A DNA stretch of 64,000 nt from Natrinema salinisoli. Its GTDB lineage: Archaea; Halobacteriota; Halobacteria; Halobacteriales; Natrialbaceae. Location of the stretch: positions 3,162,001 to 3,226,000 of the forward strand of contig NZ_CP084469.1 of the NCBI RefSeq assembly GCF_020405205.1, written 5' to 3'. The position numbers and the translations under genes were made by a program. Position 1 is the first letter of the stretch, and the number at the start of each line of letters is the position of its first letter. Shown piece by piece: positions 51,224 through 58,997 of the stretch. Under the pieces are notes generated by a model. That model was not told the DNA's origin, did no database searches, and saw only the letters and a program-made list of their open reading frames with translations.

Positions 51224-52441
51224 ATGGCAGCACGAGAACGAACCGGTCCCCTCGACGGACTCCGGGTCATCGACATGTCCGGCATGATAAGCGGTGCCTT
51301 CGCGACGACGATGATGGGCGACTTCGGCGCGGACGTCGTGATGGTCGAACACCCCGAGACCGGCGACCCGATCCGCGAGTGGCCCCAGAAGACCGAGGAG
51401 GGGGAATCGCTGGCCTGGAAGTCGCTGGGCCGCAACAAGCGTTGTATCACGCTCGATCTCGGCTCCGAGCGCGGGCGCGAGATCGCCCTCCTGTTGATCG
51501 AGGACGCTGACGTCGTCTTCGAGAACTTCCGCCCGGGAACGATGGAACGGTGGGGACTCGGCCCCGACGACGTCCACGCGGTCAACGAGGAGGCGATCAT
51601 GGTCCGCCTCTCGGGGTACGGCCAGACGGGGCCGAAGTCCCAGAAGCCCGGCTTCGGAACCATTGCAGAGGGCATCTCCGGTTGGGCGCACGCGAACGGC
51701 TTCCCGGACAGCGAGCCGCTCCTTCCGCCGATCAGTCTCGCGGACCTGACGGCGGCCCAGTTCGCGATGCAGGCCACGATGATGGCGATCTTCGAGCGCG
51801 ACGTGGGCCGCGGCGGGAGCGGCGAGGGTCAGGTGATCGACGTCTCCCTCATCGAACCGCTCTGGCGGCTCTTCTTCGGCGAGGTCGAGGCGTACGACCG
51901 GATGGACCACGTCCGCGAACGGACCGGTAACCAGCACCCGAGCACGGCCCCGCGTAACATCTACGAGACCGCCGACGGCTACATGACGCTGTCCGCGTCG
52001 AATCAGAAGATCTTCGAGCGCGTCGCCGCGGCAATCGACAAGCCCGAACTGATCGAGGATCCTCGCTTCGACGACAACGAAGCCCGCGTCGAGAACAGCG
52101 ACCCGCTCAACGCGGCGATCGAGGAGTGGACGAGCCAACGGACGACCGAGGAGGCGACCGAGATCCTCGAGGCCCACGACGCCATCGTCGGTCCCGTTTA
52201 CGACATGGCCGACATCTTCGCGGACGAACATTTTCAGGCTCGAGACAGCATTATCGAGGTCGAGGACCCCGACGTGGGATCGATCAAGACTTTCGCTCCC
52301 ATCCCGAAGTTCTCACGGACGCCCGGCGAGGTCGAGTTCCTCGGGCCGGGACACGGCGAGCACAACGAGGACGTCTATCGGGGCGAACTCGGGATGACCG
52401 CCGAGGAGTACACGGAACTGGAAGAGAAGGGGATCATATAG
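51224..52441 (+). CDS. class III CoA-transferase (CaiB/BaiF family)
   Basis: 405 residues from ATG 51224. Motifs: LDGLRVIDMSGMISGAFATT, MMGDFGADVVMVEHPETGDP, RNKRCITLDLGSERGRE, FENFRPGTMERWGLGPDDV, RLSGYGQTGP and SLADLTAAQFAMQ with the catalytic Asp. It moves CoA between acids, so a CoA thioester is part of this pathway. The HMGL-like gene begins right at its stop codon (52441/52442). Divergent from hyuA-hyuB. Confidence 0.93.
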   Translation: MAARERTGPLDGLRVIDMSGMISGAFATTMMGDFGADVVMVEHPETGDPIREWPQKTEEGESLAWKSLGRNKRCITLDLGSERGREIALLLIEDADVVFENFRPGTMERWGLGPDDVHAVNEEAIMVRLSGYGQTGPKSQKPGFGTIAEGISGWAHANGFPDSEPLLPPISLADLTAAQFAMQATMMAIFERDVGRGGSGEGQVIDVSLIEPLWRLFFGEVEAYDRMDHVRERTGNQHPSTAPRNIYETADGYMTLSASNQKIFERVAAAIDKPELIEDPRFDDNEARVENSDPLNAAIEEWTSQRTTEEATEILEAHDAIVGPVYDMADIFADEHFQARDSIIEVEDPDVGSIKTFAPIPKFSRTPGEVEFLGPGHGEHNEDVYRGELGMTAEEYTELEEKGII

Positions 52442-53533
52442 ATGCAGCTGACCGACGTGACGCTCCGCGAAGGCGACCAGATGCCGGGTCGCGAGTACAG
52501 CGCGGAGCAAAAGATCGAGTGCGTCCGCGCGCTCGACGACCTCGGCGTTCCGTTCGTCCAGCCCGCTTTTCCCGCGACGGGTGAGAAGGACCAGACCGTC
52601 GTCTCCGAACTGAGCGGCACGACCGACGCGGAGATCGTCGCTCTGGCCAGAGCGCTCGAGCGCGACATCGACGCCGCGGTCGACGCGGGCGCCGACGTGG
52701 TCGAGACGTTCGTATCGGTCTCGGATCGACACCTCGAGCACCTCCTCGACGCCTCTCGCGAGGAGATGCTGACGATGCTGACCGAGGCGGTCGACTACAT
52801 CGTCGACCGGGGCGGCACACCGCACGTCACGCTCGCGGACGCGTTTCGCACCGACCACGACGACCTGGTCGAGGTGTTCGAAGCGATCCCGAACGTGCCG
52901 TTCGTCACCCTCGCGGACTCCGTCGGTGCGCGGACGCCGGCGACCGTCGGATCGTCGCTCGATCGGCTCGGCGACGACGTCGACCTCTCCCGCGTCGGCG
53001 TCCACTTCCACGACGACATGGGCTGTGGGACGGCCAACGCCCTGACGGCCTATCAGGCCGGCGTCGCCAAGGCCGACGTGAGCGTCGCGTCCCTCGGCGA
53101 ACGAGCGGGTAACAGTTCGCTCGAGGAGGTCGTCGTCGCCTGCGCCGTCGACCTGGGGGACGACCTCGGTATCGAGACGGACGAACTCGTTCCCGTCTGC
53201 CGGGACGTGCTCGACACGCTCGGTGAAGAGTACGGCGACCGGAAGGCAATCCTCGGCGAGGAGATCTCGGAACACGAATCGGGGATCCACACCGCGGCGA
53301 TGCTCAGCGATCCCGCAACGCTCGAGCCGTTCGATCCCGCGGCCTTCGGCGGCGAACGTCGGCTCGTGTTCGGCAAATCGACCGGAAAGGACGGCGCGCG
53401 CAAACTCCTTGAGCGGGCGGGCATCGAGGCCGACGACGCGACCGTCTCGGCGTTCAAATCGGCGCTGGCGGACCGCGGCCCGCTCGAGCTGGACGAGGCC
53501 GTCGCCCTCGCGAAGCGGGAGTTCGGGGACTGA
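52442..53533 (+). CDS. HMGL-like / isopropylmalate synthase-type enzyme
   Basis: 363 residues. The barrel motifs are LTDVTLREGDQMPGREYS (Arg and Asp of the active site), VSDRHLEHLLDASREEML, VTLADSVGARTPATV, VGVHFHDDMGCGTANAL (metal-binding His pair) and SLGERAGNSSLEEVV. HESGIHTAAML resembles the post-barrel part of LeuA/NifV. The C-terminal helical domain is short and the allosteric LeuA domain is absent. It is probably an acyl-CoA condensing enzyme or a lyase; homocitrate or re-citrate type specificity is unknown. Immediately follows the CoA-transferase. Confidence 0.85.
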   Translation: MQLTDVTLREGDQMPGREYSAEQKIECVRALDDLGVPFVQPAFPATGEKDQTVVSELSGTTDAEIVALARALERDIDAAVDAGADVVETFVSVSDRHLEHLLDASREEMLTMLTEAVDYIVDRGGTPHVTLADAFRTDHDDLVEVFEAIPNVPFVTLADSVGARTPATVGSSLDRLGDDVDLSRVGVHFHDDMGCGTANALTAYQAGVAKADVSVASLGERAGNSSLEEVVVACAVDLGDDLGIETDELVPVCRDVLDTLGEEYGDRKAILGEEISEHESGIHTAAMLSDPATLEPFDPAAFGGERRLVFGKSTGKDGARKLLERAGIEADDATVSAFKSALADRGPLELDEAVALAKREFGD

Positions 53534-53631
53534 TCGACGCGGATCCGCCGTCCGAGCCAACACTGGTCGGGTGTATTTACGGAACCGTTATGTCGTGGTG
53601 GTCTGTAGCATACGGACAACGACTGGCGACG

Positions 53632-54273
53632 ATGTTTCAAGCCGAAATCCACCTCCAACAGGAGAAAGCCTGCGTCCTCGACGACTTCGCGGATCACTTC
53701 GGTACGTCCTTCGACGTCAACATCGAGGAACTCCACGACCACCTCGTGACGTTTACCATCCGGATGGAGGAGTCACGCGAGGAGTTCCTCGAGTTCTTCA
53801 GGAACGCCAAGCAGGTCGAGCACGTCGAACGCCTCGACGAGTCGACCTACCTGATCACGAAGACCTCGTGTGGCGCGTACTCGGCGGTCGATCGGAACCA
53901 CGGCGTCCTCCGTCGACAGAGCCGGGTCCGCGGCGATCGCCGCGTCTACACCGTCCTGTTCTTCCGCCGGGAGGACCTGCGGGCCATGATCGACGATTTC
54001 AACCGGATCGGGACCGTCACGCTGGGCAAACTCACCGAGTTCGATCGATCGAAATCGATGCTCACCGACCGGCAACTCGAGGTCGTCACGCGCGCCCTCG
54101 AGGAGGGGTACTTCGAGTGGCCGCGGACGATCGACAGCGAGGAGCTCGCCGACGAGCTGGGGATTAGCCGAACCACGATGCTCGAGCACCTCCGGAAGGC
54201 GCAGTCGAAGCTGCTGACCAGTGCCATCGAGGAGAACGACCGATCGAATCCGATGGAACGGATCGAACGGTAG
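53632..54273 (+). CDS. HTH-10 (bacterio-opsin-activator-like) regulator
   Basis: 213 residues from ATG 53632 (MFQAEIHLQQEKACVLDDFA); an in-frame ATG at 53590 lies only 19 bases from a TATA-like TGTATTTAC and so is less likely. The N-terminal half is the Bat-type sensor-like domain. The C-terminal HTH is SMLTDRQLEVVTRALEEGYF, then DSEELADELGISRTTMLEHLRKAQSKLL. It stands directly after the catabolic genes and is a good candidate for their pathway-specific regulator. Confidence 0.85.
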   Translation: MFQAEIHLQQEKACVLDDFADHFGTSFDVNIEELHDHLVTFTIRMEESREEFLEFFRNAKQVEHVERLDESTYLITKTSCGAYSAVDRNHGVLRRQSRVRGDRRVYTVLFFRREDLRAMIDDFNRIGTVTLGKLTEFDRSKSMLTDRQLEVVTRALEEGYFEWPRTIDSEELADELGISRTTMLEHLRKAQSKLLTSAIEENDRSNPMERIER

Positions 54274-54317
54274 GTCGACCGTACGTTCAATACCCGCTCG
54301 CTCGAACACCCTCGTGT

Positions 54318-54875
54318 ATGCGACTGTTCGTCAGCGTCGACCTCCCCGACGATCTCGCCGACGCGGTCGCCGACCTGCAAGCCGAGTTCGACGGTGCGAG
54401 CGGGCTCAATGTCACCGATCCCGAGCAGGCCCACGTGACGATGAAGTTCCTCGGCGAGGTAGACGAGGACCGAGTACCCGACCTCGAGCGGGAACTCGCG
54501 GCTGCCGTCGACGATGCCGCCGTCGAACCCTTCACCGCTCGATACGGCGGCTTGGGCGTCTTCCCGTCGCTCGACTACATCAGCGTCGTCTGGCTGGGCG
54601 TCGAAGACGGCGGCGCGGAACTCACTCGGCTCCACGAAGCCATCGAGGATCGGACGACGGCGATGGGATTCGAGGCCGAGGATCACGACTTCACGCCCCA
54701 CGTCACGCTCGCGCGAATGGAACACGCCGGCGGGAAGGACTTGGTCCAGGAACTCGTACAGGAGCGCGACCCGACAATCGGCGAGACTCGAGTCGACGAG
54801 GTTCGGCTGACCGAGAGCACCCTCACGGACGAGGGGCCGGTGTATTCGACGGTCGAGTCGTTCCCGCTCGAGTGA
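54318..54875 (+). CDS. thpR: RNA 2',3'-cyclic phosphodiesterase
   Basis: 185 residues of the 2H phosphoesterase superfamily. The two HxTx motifs are AHVTMKFLGEV (His near residue 40) and PHVTLARMEHAGG (near residue 128). MRLFVSVDLPDDLADAV is the family start. The enzyme opens 2',3'-cyclic phosphates and was once called 2'-5' RNA ligase. TTCAATAC about 30 bases upstream is a weak TATA candidate. Not obviously linked to the neighbours. Confidence 0.92.
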   Translation: MRLFVSVDLPDDLADAVADLQAEFDGASGLNVTDPEQAHVTMKFLGEVDEDRVPDLERELAAAVDDAAVEPFTARYGGLGVFPSLDYISVVWLGVEDGGAELTRLHEAIEDRTTAMGFEAEDHDFTPHVTLARMEHAGGKDLVQELVQERDPTIGETRVDEVRLTESTLTDEGPVYSTVESFPLE

Positions 54876-55077
54876 GCCTGCCGTCGTCGAGTGGACTCTC
54901 AGTCGGATCGTGTGCGGCCGTCGAGGGCGGTATGGGCGGCCGACGGTGTTCGATTCGGCTGCGTTCTCGAGAGACGACTATTAGCTGAAATGACGTATTG
55001 TGTCGCTCGCACCCGGTATAGTCAGGAAATACAGAACTGAGTATCAAGACCGGGTCCGTCGTAGCGAGTCCGAGACC

Positions 55078-56046
55078 ATGGGTCCCGTGTTCGACGACCG
55101 TCCGTCGGAGCCCGCGAGCGGTCGATGGCGCGTGACGCGGCGCGAGGCCCTCGCCGCGATCGGGGGTGCGACCATCGCGTCCTCGATCGGTACGTCGCGG
55201 ACGGCAACCGACCCGGACCGCGACGCCCCCGTTCGCGTCCGGGTCTATCCCGGTGCCGTTCCGCACCAGGCCCGACTGCGGTACGGACTCGACGCCCTGT
55301 ACCGCGACTGGCCGGTTCCACTCCGGGACGCGGTGGCGGCTATCGAGTCGGCGTTCGAGCAGGTACTCACATACGCCCGCGACCGCACCCGACTCGAGTC
55401 CCTCGAGATCAGCGTCGAGCGCGGTAGGCCAATTCGGATCCCGCCGTCGGCGACGCCGCTCTCGGCCGATGCCGTGCTTCCGTCGCTCGAGACTCTCCTC
55501 GAGCGCTTTCGCGAGCGGCTGCGGAACCGCGACGCGCTCACCGGCGGGGCCTGTCACGTCTTCCTGCCCTGGTCGCCGCTGAATTTCCGCGTCGGCTACG
55601 GCGGGACGCTGGCACCGAACTCGATCACCGGCGAAGGGGGCGCCGGCGACAGCGGCGATGCACAGACCGTCGCGAACGTCGGCGCGACCGAGGTCTGGGA
55701 CTCTCGAGCGGTGACGAGAAACATGGCGATTCACGAGACGATTCACACGTTCCTTCCGAACGACATCGTCGCGGCCGTCGGCGACGCGTACTGCGATCAC
55801 GAACTCGGAACGGCCGTCCGGACGGAGGAGGAAACGCTGGAAATCTCTCCGATGGCGACGGCCTACGCCGGCCCGGACCGGATCGGCGGCGGCACCCGTT
55901 TCCACGGCACCGGCTGCTCTGATCGGGACCGATTCTCTCGCCACGACGGCAACGAGGGCATCGAGAACTGGACCTACACCACCGAACTCAGTGACGCGAC
56001 GTGCGAGGGCGTGACGCGTTTTCTCGAACGGTGGAGCGCACCGTGA
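55078..56046 (+). CDS. exported protein with an HExxH motif, putative metalloprotease
   Basis: 322 residues. A twin-Arg-like signal (WRVTRREALAAIGGATIASS) suggests Tat export. No family was recognised. Near residue 219 the motif MAIHETIHTFLPND contains HExxH, followed by a possible third ligand region (GDAYCDHELGTA) about 20 residues later, then SPMATAYAG, where a Met-turn-like Met occurs. This is the pattern of a metzincin-like zinc protease. Two other Cys (GGACHVF and GTGCSD, DATCEG) could form disulfides. The start at 55078 is chosen for the signal; a GTG at 55000 is possible. Confidence 0.68.
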   Translation: MGPVFDDRPSEPASGRWRVTRREALAAIGGATIASSIGTSRTATDPDRDAPVRVRVYPGAVPHQARLRYGLDALYRDWPVPLRDAVAAIESAFEQVLTYARDRTRLESLEISVERGRPIRIPPSATPLSADAVLPSLETLLERFRERLRNRDALTGGACHVFLPWSPLNFRVGYGGTLAPNSITGEGGAGDSGDAQTVANVGATEVWDSRAVTRNMAIHETIHTFLPNDIVAAVGDAYCDHELGTAVRTEEETLEISPMATAYAGPDRIGGGTRFHGTGCSDRDRFSRHDGNEGIENWTYTTELSDATCEGVTRFLERWSAP

Positions 56047-56060
56047 CAGTTTATAGAAAT

Positions 56061-56080
56061 ATTATTGCCGAATAATAGGG
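56061..56080. terminator. small hairpin after the HExxH protein gene
   Basis: ATTATT (56061-56066) pairs with AATAAT (56071-56076) around GCCG, in an AT-rich pocket just after the stop codon at 56046. The plus strand continues with a G-run, so it is not a classic U-tract terminator. Confidence 0.3.
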
Positions 56081-56216
56081 GGGTCGCTAGTCGGATTCAT
56101 ATGCTTTCGTTCGTTTCTATCGGTAGCGCGTTTCACGTCGGTCCGAACAGGTGACTGACCCCGTTCGGCGTGTGTTCGGTCGGCCCCACCGGACTCCGCC
56201 GCTTAGATGGACAAGA

Positions 56217-56224
56217 TTTTAAGC
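56217..56224 (+). promoter_or_regulatory. TATA box of the L39e operon
   Basis: TTTTAAGC is centred 28-29 bases before the ATG at 56249, giving a leaderless mRNA for rpl39e-rpl31e-eif6. Confidence 0.6.
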
Positions 56225-56248
56225 CACCGCGGGCTACGTCCGGCTACT

Positions 56249-56401
56249 ATGGGTAAAAAATCGAAGGGCAAGAAGAAGCGACTTGCCAAACTCGAGAACC
56301 AGAACAGCCGCGTCCCGGCGTGGGTTATGATGAAGACGGACATGGAAGTCCAGCGCAACCCGAAACGACGCAACTGGCGGCGCAACGACACTGACGAGTA
56401 A
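56249..56401 (+). CDS. rpl39e: 50S ribosomal protein L39e
   Basis: 50 residues, strongly basic: [20 protein letters not shown], then [26 protein letters not shown]. This is the full family length. It lines the exit tunnel of the large subunit. First of three genes, with L31e two bases downstream. The upstream in-frame ATG at 56207 lies before the TATA box and is not used. Confidence 0.96.
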   Translation: MGKKSKGKKKRLAKLENQNSRVPAWVMMKTDMEVQRNPKRRNWRRNDTDE

Positions 56402-56403
56402 CG

Positions 56404-56682
56404 ATGAGTGCAAGTGATTTCGAGGAACGCGTCGTAACCGTTCCGCTGCGCGACGTCAAGAAGGGGGCCAACCACGAGGCCGCCGACTACGCGATGCGAC
56501 TGGTCCGCGAACACCTCGCCAAACACTTCGCGGTCGACGAAGACGCCATCCGTCTGGACCCCTCGATCAACGAGACGGTCTGGGCGAACGGGCGCTCCAA
56601 CCCGCCGCGAAAGCTGCGCGTCCGCGCAGCCCGCTTCGACGAAGAGGGTGAAGCCGTCGTCGAGGCCGAGGTCGCAGACTAA
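56404..56682 (+). CDS. rpl31e: 50S ribosomal protein L31e
   Basis: 92 residues. [63 protein letters not shown] are the family signature. It sits near the tunnel exit. Two bases separate it from L39e and two from eif6, consistent with one conserved archaeal operon. Confidence 0.96.
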   Translation: MSASDFEERVVTVPLRDVKKGANHEAADYAMRLVREHLAKHFAVDEDAIRLDPSINETVWANGRSNPPRKLRVRAARFDEEGEAVVEAEVAD

Positions 56683-56684
56683 AC

Positions 56685-57350
56685 TTGCAACGCCTCGCAT
56701 TCGCCGGGTCGGCCTACGTCGGCGTCTTCGCCCGCGCGACCGACTCGTGCGTACTCGTTCGCCGCGACGTCGACGACGACGTTGCCGCCGCCCTGACCGA
56801 CGAACTCGAGGTGCCCGCCATCCAGACGACCGTCGGCGGTTCCTCGACGGTCGGCGCGTTAGCGATGGGTAACGAGAACGGACTGCTCGTCAGCTCCCGG
56901 GTCCTCGAGTACGAGCGCGAGACGCTCGAGGAGACGGTCGATCTTCCCGTCGCCGAACTGCCGGGAAACATCAACGCCGCCGGTAACGTCGTCCTCGCGA
57001 ACGATTACGGGGCCTACGTCCACCCGGACCTGCCCCGCGAGGCGATCCAGATCGTCAAGGACACCCTCGACGTTCCCGTCGAGCGCGGCGACCTCGCTGG
57101 CGTCCGCACCGTCGGCACCGCCGCGGTGGCGACCAACACCGGGGTGCTCTGTCACCCTAAGGCGACCGACGAGGAACTCGATACGCTCGAGGACGTCCTC
57201 GATGTCCGGGCCGACGTCGGCACGGTCAACTACGGCGCACCGCTGGTCGGCTCCGGGCTGATCGCCAACGAGGCCGGCTACGTCGTCGGCGAGGATACGA
57301 CCGGCCCCGAACTGGGCCGGATCGAGGACGCGCTGGGCTATCTCGACTGA
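56685..57350 (+). CDS. eif6: translation initiation factor aIF6
   Basis: 221 residues with a TTG start two bases after L31e. The fivefold pseudo-symmetric repeat is visible: [79 protein letters not shown] and [17 protein letters not shown]. aIF6 binds the 50S subunit and blocks joining. The closely spaced gene order L39e-L31e-IF6 is general in archaea. Confidence 0.96.
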   Translation: MQRLAFAGSAYVGVFARATDSCVLVRRDVDDDVAAALTDELEVPAIQTTVGGSSTVGALAMGNENGLLVSSRVLEYERETLEETVDLPVAELPGNINAAGNVVLANDYGAYVHPDLPREAIQIVKDTLDVPVERGDLAGVRTVGTAAVATNTGVLCHPKATDEELDTLEDVLDVRADVGTVNYGAPLVGSGLIANEAGYVVGEDTTGPELGRIEDALGYLD

Positions 57351-57480
57351 CCCGCTGCAACCGGGTGCGACCCCGATTTCTCCACGTCTCTTCGACCGGA
57401 CTCGAGCGGCCGCCATCGACGCAGTTCGATCCGGTTAGCGACCGCGAAAATCATCCGACTGTGCCCGTTTCGGACCGACA

Positions 57481-57488
57481 TTTATATT
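57481..57488 (+). promoter_or_regulatory. TATA box of the small membrane protein gene
   Basis: TTTATATT is centred 28 bases before the ATG at 57513. Confidence 0.55.
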
Positions 57489-57512
57489 CACTCGACAGCG
57501 AGTACTCGCTGT

Positions 57513-57818
57513 ATGGTCTGGCAGGACGGTATCTTCATGGCTGGTAGTTTGCTCTCGGTCGTCTTTCTCGCGCCCGCGCTCCGGAACGTGAACACGCGGC
57601 TTCCCCTCGCGACGACGGTCCCCAAGATGGCACTGGGTGTCGTTTACGCGGTGACGTTCGCCACGATGGGGATGTCGCTCGCTGCGGGCGGCCTGCTGGC
57701 TACTGGGGGCATGTGGTTCCTGCTTGCCGCCTACCGCTCGCCGCGTTCGGCTGTATCACCGCGTTCGTCACAGGAGACGGACTGCGAGCGTGTCCCCGCC
57801 TCGGGCCCGCCCCGATAG
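57513..57818 (+). CDS. small membrane protein, unknown
   Basis: 101 residues. MVWQDGIFMAGSLLSVVFLAP, then LATTVPKMALGVVYAVTFATM and SLAAGGLLATGGMWFLLAAYR give three hydrophobic segments; the C-terminal 30 residues are polar. A TATA box at the leaderless distance supports expression. The pattern is seen in other haloarchaeal hypothetical proteins with names such as DUF-type membrane protein, but I recognise no family. It is inserted between the IF6 and L18a clusters. Confidence 0.65.
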   Translation: MVWQDGIFMAGSLLSVVFLAPALRNVNTRLPLATTVPKMALGVVYAVTFATMGMSLAAGGLLATGGMWFLLAAYRSPRSAVSPRSSQETDCERVPASGPPR

Positions 57819-57879
57819 CGCGTGACAGGCAGCCCGATTTGCGATCGCTCGACGACTGGCTGGAGCGATTCGTTTTCGC

Positions 57880-58191
57880 CTAGTGCTGTTCGAATCGGTG
57901 TAACACGACCTCGCTGTCGTCGTCCCACTCGAAATTGTCGTGAGCACGCTCGAGCATGCGCCGATACCCCTCGAGGTCGTCCATCCCTTCGGCCTGGGCG
58001 TCCTCGTCGGTCAGGTCCCCGAGCGTCCGCTCGCGGATCTCAGTCACTTCGAAGGTCGTTCCGTCGATCGTGAACGTGTCCCCTTCGTCCGCGTACTGAT
58101 GCCCGCGGTGGATCTGGGTGACGTCTCCGTCGAGGGCCTGCGTTTGCATCCGCTCGCTGGGCAACAGCTCGCTCGGATCGAGTTCGCTCAT
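57880..58191 (-). CDS. ASCH-domain protein
   Basis: 103 residues. The ASCH fold is seen in ALDGDVTQIHRGHQYADEGDTFTIDGTTFEV, then EIRERTLGDLTDEDAQAEGMDDLEGYRRML and a final strand. ASCH domains bind RNA or act as N-acetylcytidine amidohydrolases; the conserved Asp-Glu and Gly residues are present but function is not assigned. Encoded opposite to its neighbours between IF6 and L18a. Confidence 0.8.
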   Translation of the reverse strand: MSELDPSELLPSERMQTQALDGDVTQIHRGHQYADEGDTFTIDGTTFEVTEIRERTLGDLTDEDAQAEGMDDLEGYRRMLERAHDNFEWDDDSEVVLHRFEQH

Positions 58192-58315
58192 GGTCGCCGA
58201 TTCGGCGTCGTGTGGTAAAATCGTTGACCCTCCGCTCGTCGGCTATCCGTGGTTGCGGCGCGCCTCTCGGCCTGTTCCGCCGGATACGCCCGTCGGGATG
58301 GGAAGGGAAGATTCT

Positions 58316-58334
58316 TCCGGCTGCCTGCCGGAGG
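58316..58334 (+). promoter_or_regulatory. hairpin touching the L18a ribosome-binding site
   Basis: TCCGGC (58316-58321) pairs with GCCGGA (58327-58332); the right arm overlaps GGAGG (58330-58334), which is seven bases before the ATG at 58342. If formed in the mRNA it would hide part of the ribosome-binding site. Confidence 0.35.
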
Positions 58335-58341
58335 AATAGGC

Positions 58342-58518
58342 ATGAGTCAATTTACGGTCAGTGGTCGGTTCAAGAGCCGCGACGGGTTCGCGGAGTTCGA
58401 GACGACGATCGACGCCGAAAACGAGAACGTCGCCCGCGAACACACGCTCTCCCAGTTCGGGAGTCAGCACGGGCTGAAACGTAGCGAGATCGAGCTTGAG
58501 GAGGTATCCCAGCAATGA
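58342..58518 (+). CDS. rpl18a: 50S ribosomal protein L18a/LX
   Basis: 58 residues: MSQFTVSGRFKSRDGFAEFE, then NENVAREHTLSQFGSQHGLKRSEIELEEV. This is the short archaeal LX form. A strong GGAGG ribosome-binding site precedes it. Its last codons overlap the prefoldin alpha start by four bases (ATGA). Confidence 0.94.
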   Translation: MSQFTVSGRFKSRDGFAEFETTIDAENENVAREHTLSQFGSQHGLKRSEIELEEVSQQ

Positions 58519-58970
58519 GTCAGCAGCAACTTCAGCAGCTGTCCCAGGAGCTTCAGGAGATCGAAGAACAGATCGAGGGTCTTCAGGCGAACGTCGAGGC
58601 CGTCCAGCAGGAGAAGACCGAAGTCGACGAGGCCATCGAGGCCCTCGGCACGCTCGAGACGGGTTCGACCGTCCAGATGCCCCTCGGCGGCGGCGCGTAC
58701 CTCCGAACGACCATCGAGAACATCGACGAAGTGATCGTCGACCTCGGTGCCGATTACGCCGCGGAGTTCGAGGAAGACGACGCCGTCGACGCCCTCGAGA
58801 ACAAGAAAGAGCACCTCGACGAGCAGATCGACGAGCTCAACGAGGAGATCGCCGAACTCGAGACTGAAAGCGACGAACTCGAGCAGCAGGCCCAGCAGCT
58901 CCAGCAGCAGGCGATGCAACAGCAGATGCAGGGAATGGGTCAGGGTCAGGGCCAGGGCCCCGACGAGTAA
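58515..58970 (+). CDS. pfdA: prefoldin alpha subunit (GimC alpha)
   Basis: 151 residues. Two long coiled-coil helices (QQLSQELQEIEEQIEGLQANVEAVQ and NKKEHLDEQIDELNEEIAELETESDELEQQ) frame the beta hairpin region PLGGGAYLRTTIENIDEVIVDLGADYAAE. The Gln/Gly-rich tail is haloarchaeal. Prefoldin passes unfolded chains to the thermosome. Overlaps L18a by four bases and precedes ftsY by 27. Confidence 0.94.
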   Translation: MSQQQLQQLSQELQEIEEQIEGLQANVEAVQQEKTEVDEAIEALGTLETGSTVQMPLGGGAYLRTTIENIDEVIVDLGADYAAEFEEDDAVDALENKKEHLDEQIDELNEEIAELETESDELEQQAQQLQQQAMQQQMQGMGQGQGQGPDE

Positions 58971-58997
58971 CGCGGCGCAGGCAGTCTTATCGATACC

